Part shown: in pieces, positions 35,901-47,692 of the stretch
How positions within the stretch are numbered: position 1 is the stretch's first letter
How the letters are laid out: each line of letters starts with the position of its first letter
Source of the DNA: Pholiota molesta
Taxonomy: Eukaryota; Basidiomycota; Agaricomycetes; Agaricales; Strophariaceae
Direction of reading: 5' to 3'
NCBI GenBank assembly: GCA_014925825.1
Contig: JACGCK010000004.1
Span: forward strand, 1,272,908-1,336,907
Length of the DNA: 64,000 bases
Translations under genes and position numbers: made by a program
Notes under the pieces: model-generated
The model's input: only the letters and a program-made list of their open reading frames with translations
Told to the model about the DNA's origin: nothing
Databases searched by the model: none

Positions 35901-38355
35901 ATGGCACTGTAGCTAAAGGCGACCAGTGCGGCGGTGGACAGCGCATCTTCCGCGGACCGCTTGTGCAGCGGCGGCTCGTTATCGTGGGTCTGATCGTATA
36001 GCAACGCGTGCGGCATATCGCCGTTCAACGGGTGGATAATTGCCTTTCTGATGGGCCCTTTCCCTGTAGGGCTGGGGATGTCTTCCTTCGACAGCATACA
36101 GGCGGCATCCATTGAGCCTACCGGCTTGCCCACGCCATGCCTGTAGAGCAGCCTCGACAACTCCTTAGGATCCCACCCGTTTCCGCTCTCCCTGATCAGG
36201 CTGTTGACCCCAAGCTCGCGGACGAACATCAGATCCATGTCCTCGCTGCCCGTGAAGAGCTCCGCGCAGACGTACAGGTCAGGACACACAACGCGTGCCG
36301 CGTCAAGCATCCGCGTGCCGACCGCAAGGGGGGTGGAGTGGCAGTTGTCGATGCGGAAACCGTCGAACACGCGGCCAGGCTCGAGACGTAGGAGTCATGT
36401 GTCCCCACAACCAAGGGTTGTCACTTGGCTGTCGCCGTAGCGCAATTTGACGCAGTCGCCCCATACATGACTTCGCGTCGCAGATATGCCTTGGAGGGTA
36501 AGAGTGCGAAATTTTGCAGCGGTCGGCGTTCCATATCCATCCGTTGTTCGCTAACGAATAAACGAGTGGGTCTGCGTCAAGGTCGGCGCGAGACGCGTGA
36601 AGTAGATTTCCATCAGCGGGTTTCTGGAAAGAAAAATCAGCGCAATAGAACTTATAATAAGTTAATGACGTACTTCTTTGTGATTTCTCCCATCCGCGGT
36701 CCATTTGGATCCAATCTTGCGTACTTCAAACGATTCCTCACATTGCCAATCGCAGCCTCTATATCGGATTCCCATTCCTTATACAGCGGCACATTTAAGA
36801 CTTCGATGATGTTGACCCATGCATTTGCAAGCGCTTCTACGTCCTTGATTTCCGTGAATGCAGCCTGAACGAAACCGGCTGCCACCGCGCTCTCTACGTG
36901 GACTCCAAAGCGCGAAGCTAAGCGGCCTAGTCCAGTGATCTTCTTCTCTGAACGCAAGATGTCCGCCAAGTCACCTCCATCTTTCCCCTTACATTGGGAC
37001 CAGTCCAGGCTTCTACGTTGCCAGAAGTTAAAGCCGAGCGGATTGAGTCCTTCTCGCGCTTAGGATCCAACACATAGTACTGCCATAGATTAAGTCCCCG
37101 AACGACCTTGTCGAAGGCTGCGATGAGGACATTGACGTCATTCTCGGATGCGACGACGGTGGGAAGGCCCCTGGATGCAAGCGAGCTGGAGAAATCGATA
37201 ATCGCCGAATCAAGTTCGAATGCAGGCGTCAGATGCGGTGTGTTCGCGGGACTGAAGCCTGCTTCCGGATGCTCGTTCAGCCAAGGCGTGTCATTTGCTG
37301 TATGGTTCAGCACGACATCGGTCAGACTTAACAATCCATATTCCTCGCGGGCAACCTTCAGGATCTCCACGACCTTCTTCCTTCCCTCTTCCTCTTTAAG
37401 ATTGGCACCAAAGAGGCTGGAATCGTACGCCAGTTGACTGCGAATAGAGTATGGACTATCGCTCTCACCGCGTTCTTGAAGAGGAGTATAATGGAGCATT
37501 GTGTATCCCCTTTCCTTTGCTTCATTGAAGTGTTGTCTCCATTCATCTACGGGGCCCATCCACTTAGACACCACGGTAAGGATAGAGAGACCATCGAGAG
37601 GTAGATTGACGAGTTCGTCTTTGAGAATGGCGCCTTCCTTAGGCGGGAGTACACTGAGGTCCTTATCTAGGATAGGAGATCTCGCTTTGATTTTGAGAAT
37701 GGGGTCGATATTGAAATAACCCTCCCGACCCTTGATACGCCCCCATTGGTTCCAGTGTATTCGATCCAATAATAAACGCTCCAGCGTGTGAGATAGGCAG
37801 ATCAACTTGAATAGGCTTCGAGAATTGTTGAGGCAGTCTGATGAAAACGCGTCAGAATGGTGAGCGCAATGCGAAGTTCCAAAACGCACTTTCGCTCGCA
37901 AAACTTGTCGCGCGCAAACGCTCCCCATCAAGAGGAAGTTGGTCTTGAACACGCCGTTTCGTGCGCAGGTGTCCCCGCTTGAATGGAGACGCGTAATATA
38001 TAGGGGATATACGCCGGTGGAAGGCGGATGTACTAGCGCGCAACCTGGATCAGGATAAGATCATAGTTCTGGGCAGAGCACATACCGAAAGGGGCTTGCT
38101 AGGACCACCATCTGGATCTAGACATAGTTCATAAACTTTGATAGGGGTTTCGCCAGGCAGAGCCTCGGATTGGAAGAACTCTATCCCTTCATCTGCGGGG
38201 GTCTTCAGGGCAGTGGTTGTAGTTGGACTGGACGATGATGGCGAGCTGGATGATGTCTTTGAGCGAGATATCTGTATGGTAGGCTTTGGGCGTCCATCGG
38301 CGGGTTCTTTTCTTTGCTCATTGGGCGTGGTGGGTAAAGGACAAGATTGGGACAA
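32992..38355 (-). CDS. GDB1: Glycogen debranching enzyme
   Basis: A bifunctional cytosolic enzyme: 4-alpha-glucanotransferase plus amylo-1,6-glucosidase. The start [18 protein letters not shown] is followed by a Ser/Thr-rich leader and the N-terminal domain ([11 protein letters not shown], about 38100). The GH13 transferase part includes [19 protein letters not shown] (about 37270-37330), [14 protein letters not shown] with the nucleophile Asp (about 36330-36370), and [12 protein letters not shown] with the acid/base Glu (about 36240-36280). The glucosidase part has [20 protein letters not shown] (about 34520-34590), an acidic [14 protein letters not shown] (about 34060-34110) and the tail [12 protein letters not shown]...[19 protein letters not shown] (about 33005-33115), ending at 32992. 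More than ten short introns; about 1500 residues expected. It lies 208 bp upstream of PAT1 on the same strand. Confidence 0.95.
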
Positions 38356-38825
38356 GGGGATTCAGCCCAGTTCAACTTAAGCGAACCCCTGCAGGTATGA
38401 CATCAGCAGTGGGACCGCCGTGTCAATGACACGGGATTTGATCCCATTCGGAAATAAAATGGACTTAAATAGTTATTTACCAGCCACAGTTAGCCAGGCA
38501 CGAATCGCTATTATTCGTAGCTCTTCACTAGATGTACTTGTTACCCGTACCAAATTTCTTCTCTTAACAAGACAAAAAGCGATGATTTTTGGGCAAATCT
38601 TCTTTGTACAACCAGGATGATCGGGACACCATTTCTAGATAGAGTTTTTGAAGATCTCTTGAAATTCCAATTGACCAGTCTCTCAATGCATGACGTACGG
38701 GAAATGTACTCCACTCACCCCAGCGCTAATCCTGCTATAAAGTAAACTTTCTTTTCGCAACATGATCATAATTTTGACTGTGAAAGGTCACCAAATCCCG
38801 TCTTCGTAGTATATTAATATTTCCC
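38356..38825. other. Intergenic, promoter side of GDB1
   Basis: Upstream of the debranching-enzyme start (minus strand). AT-rich toward the right. No gene or repeat recognised. Confidence 0.4.
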
Positions 38826-39170
38826 TGGCCTTTATTATACTGCTTGTTTATAATATACTCGCCTTGATTGCTATTACTTGCAAACTCTCGCGGAACACAT
38901 ATGTGGATTACAATCTCAGCCAGGGTTTTCGTATGGCTGTCTTTGGTGATTATCTACCGATTTTCTCGAAGGGGTCACTTCAAGATGGTCAGATGTATTA
39001 TCTGTGGGGCGTTACTTTGTATGTTATCAGATCTATTACCATGAGGAGCCATGAGGTCGTCTTCTCGACTAACTTCTAAGTAGCCGAATGCGCTTTAATA
39101 CCACGGCAAAGACATCACATGGGCCAGTGATCCCGCTTTCCTTGTCGAAAAAGCCACAAAGAGTGCAGCG
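38826..39170 (+). pseudogene. Truncated copy of DUF6533-type membrane protein gene
   Basis: This segment encodes NLSQGFRMAVFGDYLPIFSK and SLQDGQMYYL (about 38910-39005), closely matching NLSQGVRIVVFGDYLPIFSK and LLKDGQLYYL of the intact gene at 40168-41466. After an unmatched join, a C-terminal part resumes at about 39083 (RFNTTAKTSHGPVIPLSLS against RFHMTTRKSEDPVIPLYLG). The first half and the segment between these blocks are absent. It is therefore a partial duplicate that lost its N-terminal helices and is not expected to work. Confidence 0.75.
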
Positions 39171-40100
39171 TGAAACTCGGATGCCGCAGCAAGGGTGCTC
39201 TAATGGGACGAGTTGAGAAAATTGATGTGTTGAAAAATGAACACTCTATATCATTATCTCTCTTGGGTATAGATGGTAATTCTCGTTTATTTGTCTTCCG
39301 CCAAAAAAAATGTAGTTAGGACAAGCAGTTTCCAGCGGAATATATATCACATTCAGACCGTTTTGGCAGATACCACGTAGAATAGACACATGTTTCAATC
39401 TGCACAGATTCGCATAATAATGAATTTCCGGCGAACTGGACTGACCGTCGGTCACCAACCCGGTGTGGCGCCTCACCGCGGCCGGTAATCGCTAACCGGG
39501 AACCGCCATCGGCCCTCTGACTACTAACTACCACCACCGCTCTTGTCGCCGCCACCCGCCTCCCTTGCCACTCTGAATACGCCCCGCCTCTCAACCATCA
39601 AATAGGCTTTGTTATGTAAAGCAAGATTTTTAAATACGAATGTATTGTATTCTGCGTTGGGGTACGTACTCAGACCAACATCAGGGTGCAATGCCCCTGT
39701 AGCCGAATTACTGTGAGCGCTCAGCGCTGCGGATGACTTCCAGATGACTTGGATACCATTTGTTGATATATCACACGAAAAGCTCTTGGAACCCTTTGAA
39801 ATCCCATTCTGAATCTCACTGGCAGTACTCGGGCAGTACATACTCTCTTGGCTGCGGTAAATTGTTCTGCAGTCACCCAAAAACTACTTTGAGGCTAGAG
39901 CCTAGAACCACCAGAACAAACGATAAGTGAGTCATGCGTCTGACGTCTGTGACAGCCTAGCATTCCTCCATTTCTAACTATTTAATCAACCCTTAAAGTG
40001 GTAGCACAAAAGAATGAGGGTATACGCCACGACACACATAAGTAATTGAGAATACACTTCGGCTTCGGAAGCTGTTCTCTGATGACGGCAAATGGATACT
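39171..40100. other. Intergenic with unidentified minus-strand open frames
   Basis: Contains minus open frames at 39316-39594 and 39524-39880. The second (118 codons) encodes a Ser-rich stretch with STYPNAEYNTFVFKNLALHN that could be a gene fragment, but I do not recognise the family and no complete gene could be built. Otherwise AT-rich. Confidence 0.3.
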
Positions 40101-40108
40101 TATATAAA
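40101..40108 (+). promoter_or_regulatory. TATA box of DUF6533-type gene
   Basis: TATATAAA lies 67 bases upstream of the ATG at 40168, a usual place for a fungal TATA element. No other candidate is as close. Confidence 0.6.
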
Positions 40109-40167
40109 CCCGCGCGTCATGTCTTTCGAACGTTCGTTTCTGGCTCGCTACCGACCATTGACCAACC

Positions 40168-41466
40168 ATGTCGAGCACTTCTGAGGACCAGATAGTGCTT
40201 CCCAATCCATTTACGCCTATGGCTTTCCTGCCACCAAAGGTGGCCTTCCAAATTACGCTCAACAATTATGTAGCAGTCGGAATAACAGCTGTAAGTCTTA
40301 CCGTGCCGATTCTTTGATGTTCGGTCTTCATTCATAACGCTGTTTCGCTAGGTGCTGATCTGGGACATCTTGACCCACCTCTCAGAAGACTATCGGATCC
40401 TTACTAGATATCGTATCAGGTTTCCAACCATTACATATTTTGTGGCAAGGTACGTCGAAACTATCGCTGTTGCCTCACCTGTGTATACTCAAGCACGAGA
40501 AGGATTTCCATTCTTCTATACGTGATCACATGCGTCGTCTTCAAGAGTAAGTTGGTACTCAAAATGCTCAGTTGAAGTCGTTACGATGAACCTGAATCTC
40601 CAGCGGCTCCAACTAATGCCTGTGTTAAACTTGGACAAATCATGGAATGGTGCTTCCTCGTTGTGCAATCGTCGACATCTCTTCTCTTCGTCCTGCGCGT
40701 CTGGGCTATATTTCGCAACAACTACTATGTTTGCGCCTTCTTTGCTCTCACTTGGCTGGCTGTGGTAGGTGCCACTGTAAATGTTGGGCTATCCTTGGAG
40801 GTAGGCAATATCGGAACTACCAGGTATTGCGTATATACGCGCTCACCGGATTCCATTCTGACCTTCGTCATGGCACTCGTCCATGAGACCCTCATCTTCT
40901 TTGCTATTACCTGGCTACTCGTGCATAATATGGTCGCAGATCGTAATCTCAGCCAAGGTGTCCGAATAGTTGTATTTGGGGATTACCTACCGATTTTCTC
41001 AAAAGCATTACTCAAAGATGGTCAGTTGTATTACCTGTAAGTCCTTGGGATTTTACTTTATCAAATTCGCGCGTTGACGATTTTGTCTCTTCATCGAAGG
41101 ACTACATTGACGACAAATCTTGGAGCCGTGATCCTATACTATATGCCCATGGCTCTAGGCTACAAGATTCTATTGCTACTACCAAATCTCGCGCTCACGA
41201 ACCTCATGGCGTGCCGAGTGTACAGGAAAACAAAGCTTGGATCTTGGGATTCTTCGATGGACACTACGCAACTGCGCTTTCATATGACCACAAGAAAATC
41301 AGAAGACCCAGTAATACCCTTATATCTCGGCACAGAGCCACGACAATTTCAGGAAACGGAGTCGCGGATACAGGCCGACTCTTCTGTTACAGATCTTGAA
41401 GACATTGGTTCTGGAAGCGTCAAGAAGACGGGTACCGGGGATATGGTATTAGCAGCAGATCCTTGA
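40168..41466 (+). CDS. DUF6533-type multi-pass membrane protein
   Basis: An intact gene: exons 40168-40290, 40352-40449, 40503-40546, 40604-41036 and 41100-41466, all GT-AG, sum to 1065 nt (354 residues). Seven hydrophobic segments are visible, beginning with VAVGITAVLIWDILTHL followed by the family-like EDYRILTRYRIRFPTITYFV, then ISILLYVITCVVF, WCFLVVQSSTSLLFVLRVW, VCAFFALTWLAVVGATVNV, LTFVMALVHETLIFFAITWL and, after FGDYLPIFSKALLKDGQLYYL, LGAVILYYMPMALGYKILLL. The cytosolic tail is hydrophilic (SSVTDLEDIGSGSVKKTG). These proteins form a large agaricomycete family with receptor-like topology and unknown function. A truncated copy lies upstream. Confidence 0.88.
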
Positions 41467-41545
41467 GAACAAAGTAAGCGTCTCCCCGAAACTTTTGATT
41501 GAATCATATTAAAGGATATAAAGATCTTGTAGCGATCGAGATAAA

Positions 41546-42060
41546 TTATGGGTCCACACAAGGTCCACACAACTTGCTCGGATCATCAAGGCTGTCGATG
41601 GGGTCGTCAATATTTCTAATGAAACCACGATACGATTTCCCAGCCGGAAGCAACAACCACACGGAGACAAATATGAACACGCCCATTATGATAACCACTG
41701 AATAGTATATAATTAAAGCCATTAGCTCGTTGTAATAAGACGAATGTTTTCAGCGTTAACAGGATGTCCTATACCGTCGGTGACCGGTGACTGTCCAGGT
41801 GGGAAGACAAGCATCACCACCATGAAGGTAACCCATGCGACCGACGGCGACGGCCCCACTAGGAACCGTCCAGCGTCCTAAACTGAAGGGACCAGATAAA
41901 TCAAGATCTTGCAGAAGTGATGCGCAGGAATGATATGAGCGCGGCGTAGGAGGTATACAATCCAATTACCGAAGAACTAATATATTGAGATCAGCTCACG
42001 AGCTTGAGTAAGTGTTATTCATGACAGTGGCTCACCCTGCGAGCGACGTAAACGCTGTCT
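41546..42060 (-). pseudogene. C-terminal remnant of an amino-acid/GABA permease
   Basis: On the minus strand, in broken frames, I read: FLDSVYVAR before an intron-like GT (about 42030-42060), VIGLYTSYAALISFLRITSA (about 41920-41975), GPFSLGRWTVPSGAVAV (about 41840-41890), VTFMVVMLVFPPGQSPVTDG (about 41770-41830), and VVIIMGVFIFVSVWLLLPAG with the tail YRGFIRNIDDPIDSLDDP, ending at 41546. The order and words (YTSYAAPI, LRIT, GPFSLGRW, NIDDP) match the last transmembrane helices of fungal GABA/amino-acid permeases. The first two thirds of the transporter are missing and frames shift at least twice, so this is a relic. Confidence 0.7.
41547..41576. repeat. Short tandem repeat GGTCCACACAA x2
   Basis: GGTCCACACAA occurs twice in immediate succession at about 41551-41572. 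It falls in the last codons of the permease remnant. Minor. Confidence 0.6.
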
Positions 42061-42961
42061 AAAAACTCCAGAAAAGCACACAGGGACCTGCATGGCTACC
42101 AGAGTGTTCCACGGTCGTAAGACGGTACTAAGACCAGTGTCAAGAATGGGATTCGTGTGCCAATTGAGACGCAAAGACGACGAGATGTGGATTGGACATG
42201 AGATAACTTGGAATAGACTACAAGTGCATTCTGCACTTGCATCTCACGAGTGGCTTTACGTGGTCCAGCTTCGTCTCACGTTAGGCAGGAGGTCAGTGCA
42301 GTGTGCTGAAAGAGAGCGGAGGTTGGGTGTGGGTCAGCGGAGCTGACGCGGAACGCGGGCGAAACGAGCCGCTGGGCGGGTGGGTTCGCACGCACGGCTC
42401 TCTTTGTACACACTGTACTGTGGGTAGGCACGACTTTGGTTGCTTAGGGAGTATACCAGGCATGCATTAAGTTTAACATATATTGTGAAATAAAGAAAGA
42501 ATAGGTAAGGTTAAATAAAAGAATGTAGGCAAAGTGATAAGTGTATTACTGTGGGTATGGGTGGGTGGGTAATGAAATGAACGGTACTGTAAACGAGCGG
42601 AAGGGGACGACGTCGACGGCGGCAATGATGCAGAGGCAGTGAGAGGAAAACTTGCTCTGCATCACTTGCCGCTCAGCTGGACGCCGCGACCGGCGTTTCC
42701 CGGCTACGCTCGGGGTGCCGGTAGCTTAGCTAATCGACCATGGAACTGCGCAAGGAGAGCTCAGTCACAGTGAAGATGGCACAGGCTTGGCAAACTCGTT
42801 TCTTTGACACCACGTGACATTGACAGGATATCTCTAAAAATAGTTCACCTCAGCAGCGAGAGTTTACTGAGATATTTGTGTTCCTGCGAACAAGCGTTTT
42901 GCTACGTTCTTATCGATCTTCCTGAGCTGTCTCCTCTTACATTATTTGCACCTTCACAATT
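42061..42961. other. Intergenic, promoter side of the deacetylase gene
   Basis: A 900-bp stretch with a GC-rich block (about 42330-42400 and 42600-42730) and an AT-rich block (42460-42560). A plus open frame at 42092-42346 shows no motif. I found no additional permease exons here, so the relic to its left is truncated. Confidence 0.4.
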
Positions 42962-44639
42962 ATGCCCGCGAAACGGGTTTTAATTGGGTTCGGCGTAGAC
43001 GTGGATGCCGTTGCAGGATGGTGCGGCTTAATTCGGGGATCTTGACCCAAAAACGCCTTTTGATTTTACCGCAAGGCTGGGATCTTATGGAGGAGAAGAC
43101 TCCCCCTTAGATATATCGAGGGTGAGCAGCAGTTGAATTTGGGTTTGGCTGAATCCCACTCTCTGACAATGTCAATAGGGAATGTACGCGGGAGAAGTAG
43201 GCGTTCCACGTCTCTTGAAGTTATTCAACAAATACAAGATACAAACGACGTGGTTCATTCCTGGTATGTAGTTAACTCCTATATTACATGCTACAACACC
43301 CCAATCTTGATTAGGCCACAGCTTAGAAACATTTCCAGAAGAGATGAAGATGGTGAGGGATGCAGGGCATGAAATGTGAGTAATCTATTTCAAGAATTTA
43401 TGTCAAACTCAAGCGAGAAAATTAGTGGTCTGCACGGCTACTCCCATGAGGTATTTATCTACCTAATTTTGAGGCCAGTTTAGATAATATCTGCGTCGGC
43501 AGAACCCCACAGCAATGACCCCAGAGCAGCAAAAGGATGTGCTGGAATATACTTACAAACTTCTCACTGAGTTCAATTACGGTATTCCTCCCAAGGTAAA
43601 ATTCAGTCTGATGTGCCCGCCTGGTACCATCTTCGCGCATCCAGTAACGATATGCATCTGCAGGGAAATGTTGCGCCGTGGTGGGAAACCAGCAAAGAAG
43701 GGACAATGATGCTCTTGGAGAAGGGCATCGAGTACGGTGGGTCTTCCAGTGCACTCTCTTTTAAAAAAGTTCTATAAATTTCACAATATCAAAGACCATT
43801 CTAGTATGGCGCACGAGTACGTATTCATTCTACACAACAAAATAAGCGCCCATTTCGAAACACGAATGCAGCTCCCAAGCCTACTACATGCGAGACGCAG
43901 ACTCTTGGACAAGAATAGACTACGATGCTGAGGCAGCGACGTGGATGAAGCCCCTCGTAAGAGGAAATGAGACAGGTTTAGTCTGCATTCCTGCCAATTG
44001 GTATCTGGAAGACATGACGCCGATGATGTGAGCTCTCTAAATTCGAACGGACAGTCGAGTGAAGATCGAACTCAATGTACAACCTTTCTAGGTTTATGAA
44101 GGCCAGCCCAAACTCACATGGATGGGTGAGCACACAGAAGGCTTGAGTAAAGAATCAGTCAACCAATCCTTATTCGTTAGGTTGATACAAGAGTCGTCGA
44201 ACAACTTTGGAAAGATACATTTTCGTATTGCTATAGGTGAGATTCTCATGTCCATCCGGTGGTGCCAACGAAAACAAAGGTCTCTTAACGCATAACGTGC
44301 TGTATATTCAAGGGAAGAAGAAGAATTCATCTTTCCTCTTTCCATACACCCTGATGTTAGCGGGTAAGTGACTTCGCTCTCGTCTTTCACGGATATTGAT
44401 GATCGAGATACAGCCGACCCCATGTTCTCCTCATGCTCGTGAGTCTGCAGCTTTATTATCGTATCCCGTACCAGTGCTTTTTATCCTGCGCCACACAGGA
44501 ACGGTTTATTGAATGGGTCAACACTCATGAGAACGTCCACTGGGTCCCCATGGTTGAAATGGCTCGTGAGTTCAGGAGCAAAAACAAACCAGCAGCCAGG
44601 GCAAAAATGCCATCTGGATACGAGGAGCATAAGAGATAA
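42962..44639 (+). CDS. Polysaccharide deacetylase (NodB fold), HpPgdA-like
   Basis: A metal-dependent deacetylase or imidase of the carbohydrate esterase 4 fold. The start [20 protein letters not shown] carries the first metal-site Asp motif. It continues [20 protein letters not shown], the NodB His motif [14 protein letters not shown] (two exons at about 43365-43510), [20 protein letters not shown] (about 43668-43730), [13 protein letters not shown] (about 43950-43980) and [19 protein letters not shown] with the late conserved His (about 44335-44437). All exons join through GT-AG introns of about 50-80 nt with no frame problem; about ten introns. There is no signal peptide, so it is probably cytosolic. 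The closest remembered relatives are the H. pylori PgdA / cyclic-imidase group rather than secreted chitin deacetylases. Substrate unknown. Confidence 0.88.
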
Positions 44640-45013
44640 TTCCAGTAAAGATGCTATTGTACTCTGTCAAACAAATGCATCAGGGTCGAACTGCAGCCGA
44701 AACCGCTATTTTATTTCTTTTGTCTTTGACATATGTACGCAGTGCAAAATGACAAGGTTGCTCGTTTTTCTGACAAGATTAAAATTCACGTAAGGATGGC
44801 AAGCTACATAGACCAATACAGTCCAAAAAACCAAAACCACACGTAAATATGTCGGCTCAATAAAGTTACGCCACGCTACCGATACAAATGTTTTTTAACC
44901 CAATCAATCTACGTTCGGTCTAATACACCCCTCACGCTCCCAAAGGCGCAAGTATAGCAGTCGTATTATATATATCGAGGCAGGGGCACGCCGACGTGTC
45001 CCCGCAAAGAAGC
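44640..45013. other. Intergenic between convergent genes
   Basis: A 3' spacer shared by the deacetylase (+) and the coiled-coil protein (-). AT-rich, with no motif. Confidence 0.5.
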
Positions 45014-46756
45014 TCATGCATCGACGTGCATTTTCCCCTCCTCATCTGACTCGTCCGGAGAATTCACAGCTGCATACGCCGTCATACTGTATGCGGGGTC
45101 GTCATCGATGGGCGCGGGCTCGCGGGGGAGGACCTCGCGCGCAGGGAGGTCTTCGTCCCGAAGTGGAACAGGAAAAGGGACCTAGAAACAATCAACGCGA
45201 GAAAAGGGTCGACGCTTGTCAGAGACGTAATATTGTCATAGATATGAGGAAACGCGCTAACCTCCGGCTGGCGTCTGGGAGTCAGACTCGGACTGGCGCC
45301 ATTCATAATGGCATTTGGGGTAGCACCGCCCGATAAGCTCGCGCGCTCGTGAACAGAAGTAGCAGCAGCAGCAGCAGCGGCAGCACTTCCGTTCACCCGA
45401 GGACTCCTCAGGGGCAAGTCCTCTACATCCATCGCCCCACTCGCGACATGTATAGGAATTTCACGCACGGGAGTGCGTCCGCCATTCGGCGGGGTAACAT
45501 CTTCGGGAGCGAGCGGGACCCCCGCTGATGACCCAGCACCGCCTCGGGGATCGCTTCGCCTTCTCGACCGGGAAGAAGCATTCGAAGGCCTCCGAGATGA
45601 CGCGCTTCCCCTGCCACCCCTGTGACGGTACCGTTCGTACTCGCCGAAGACGGAGGAGGCATCGCCATAGACGGTGAATGCATTGAGTGAAGTGGCGGTG
45701 GCATCGGCGAAAGAGCTGATCCGGGGGCTCCTGAGGTAGTTGAGGATAATGGCGGTGGTGGCATGGACCCTGGAGGAGGCATTGAGGATGGATAGTGTGA
45801 GGAAGATGGGTATGGTGTTGAGGGTGTATGGGTGTCTGGAAAATACATTTGAGGGTATGCTACCTGTGGTTGGCTTGGGGGGAGGAATGGGGGGACGGAA
45901 GCGGAAGGTAGAGTGGGAGACATAGAGCCCGGCGTTGTAGGGAAATATCGACGATATAAAGATGGGTCTGCGAGATACATCGCGTCCAGGAGAAGACTGG
46001 ATGTGCTGTTATCTTCACTGAGAAATGACAGCATGGCGATGAACGTACTCATTCTCTGCTTGTAGTTTCTTCATTTTAGCATTCAGAGTCTCGAGCTCGC
46101 GTTGATGAGTCTCATGAGACTTAGAGAAGGACAAGAATAGTCGGAATGAATAGTTGCGTTTCAAGACGTCAAGTTATAAATCAGTCGTCCATTGGGAGAA
46201 GAGCGGTAAGAAAGGTTAATCATTAGATTGTGTAGTTGGTTCAGATGGTTGGGCAAATGCGTACCACTGTGACTTTATCATACTTCTCCCTCATCCGTTG
46301 GAATCTATCATGCATTGAGGTCAGTATACCACAAGTTCAAGAGACGGGACGCAATGCTTCGGAGAAACGGTACACACTTGTCCTTGTACGAAACATTTCT
46401 CTCCGAATGCACCTAACATTGGCATGGGCTCAACGTTATTCGGTTCAATCGTTTAAAATACACACCTTGCTTGCGCGTTCCCGTTCCTGTTCCTTCTGCT
46501 CCCTTTCCCTTTCGCGTGCCCAATCCCGGTCTCTCTGTTCTTGCTCTCTTTCTCTTTCTTTTTCCAATTCCCGTTGCCGCTCCTTTTCTTCACGCTCTCT
46601 CTTCTTCTCCCTCTCCTTCTCCTTGTCTTTTTCCTTTTCCTTTTCTTTCCGCGGTTGCTCTCCCCGCGCAGCCCTGACGCTCTGCGGAGGAGGGAGGCTA
46701 ATAGTGAGGGTGGTCTCCATGGAGTGACCAGGAGCGGAATGGAACTTGGCGATCAT
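45014..46756 (-). CDS. Coiled-coil, proline-rich nuclear-type protein (possible INO80F-like)
   Basis: Starts MIAKFHSAPGHSMETTLTIS, then a long Lys/Arg-Glu charged helix (about 46470-46665). The next exons encode DRFQRMREKYDKVT and, after an intron, SHETHQRELETLNAKMKKLQ...AENE joined to LLLDAMYLADPSLYRRYFPT (about 45940-46330). A Pro/Ser-rich disordered region (about 45640-45930) and an Ala-rich stretch follow. The C-terminus is acidic (DEDLPAREVLPREPAPIDDD ... SDEEGKMHVDA). The heptad-like KMKKLQAENELLLDAM block resembles the INO80 complex subunit F domain, which suggests a chromatin role; this is a guess from memory. Start, order and end are clear; function is not. Confidence 0.65.
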
Positions 46757-47692
46757 GGTTCAGCGAATATATAGCTGGCGGCGAGGTGAGACTCCGGATT
46801 GTCGAGAAAGTCACGGTTTACAAATTCCAGCACGGCTTTGAATGAACGACGTCAATGACTGGAAGAGATGATATCAATCACGTAGTGGCGCAGAGGTGTT
46901 GGCGCTCTCGTTATCGGGATCCAAGATGGGTTCTGTTGATGGAAGCTAAAAGAAAGCCCCAAATATATGGGCGAGGCGCACAGCAAGTGGCCCGTCAAGC
47001 GGTTACGTTGGTCGTTCAAGCACATTCGATTCAGCTCATTCTTAATTGGGCATTTACTTCCGCTCACGTGATTGCTATGTTGCCTGAACTTGAAGTTGAA
47101 AAACCGAAAAACTTGAACTTGCGCTTCCTTCTACTCTGACAATGACAGATACCGCTACAAGTGCATTGGCAATATCCTCAGCGCCAAATGTAAAGGCATA
47201 TCCGGTCCTCAAACCATGGAAGCGACTGCTTCAACAAACTACTCATAACTACGTGGCCGCCACAAAACCTTCGTTATTACATGCGAACACAGCAATCTTA
47301 CACAAACCAGAATGGTTTTCTCCTATTTGAGGTTGCCCAATTCAGATTGTTGGAAACATGTGCAGTGAAATAGATGCCTCGGGCATGTCCAATACACTTC
47401 CACCACATCCTATTGTGCCATGCATCTATTATGCAGCGGATTTGAAATGACCCCCCAAGCCTCCTTTTTCACCTCATTTAGGCACATGACGCCCACACTT
47501 CGCAGTCCTGGGCCGGGAGCCTATCTTTAAAACATTTATCATCTAGGGAATCAAAACATCGACGCTACACGCGACTCATTCAGCACTTTCTCATCTACAC
47601 CCACTATCAGATTCAGATATCCATCGCAGGCGAAGCAACTCGTCAATCGACATCGACATCCGATCACCTTCAGAATCAAAGCGATCAAGAAC
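46757..47692. other. Intergenic, divergent promoters
   Basis: A spacer between the coiled-coil protein (-) and the PLP enzyme (+). A plus open frame (47142-47330, 62 codons) has no motif and is probably chance. No repeat or RNA gene seen. Confidence 0.4.

Noticed and set aside
38396..38412. CAGCAGTG word resembling the miniature element terminus
   Set aside because: No partner CACTGCTG at a suitable distance and no 3-bp duplication; single words of this size occur by chance.
46236..46727. 163-codon plus open frame rich in Ser/Leu/Phe, looking like a membrane protein
   Set aside because: It is the complement of the Lys/Arg-Glu helix of the minus-strand coiled-coil gene.
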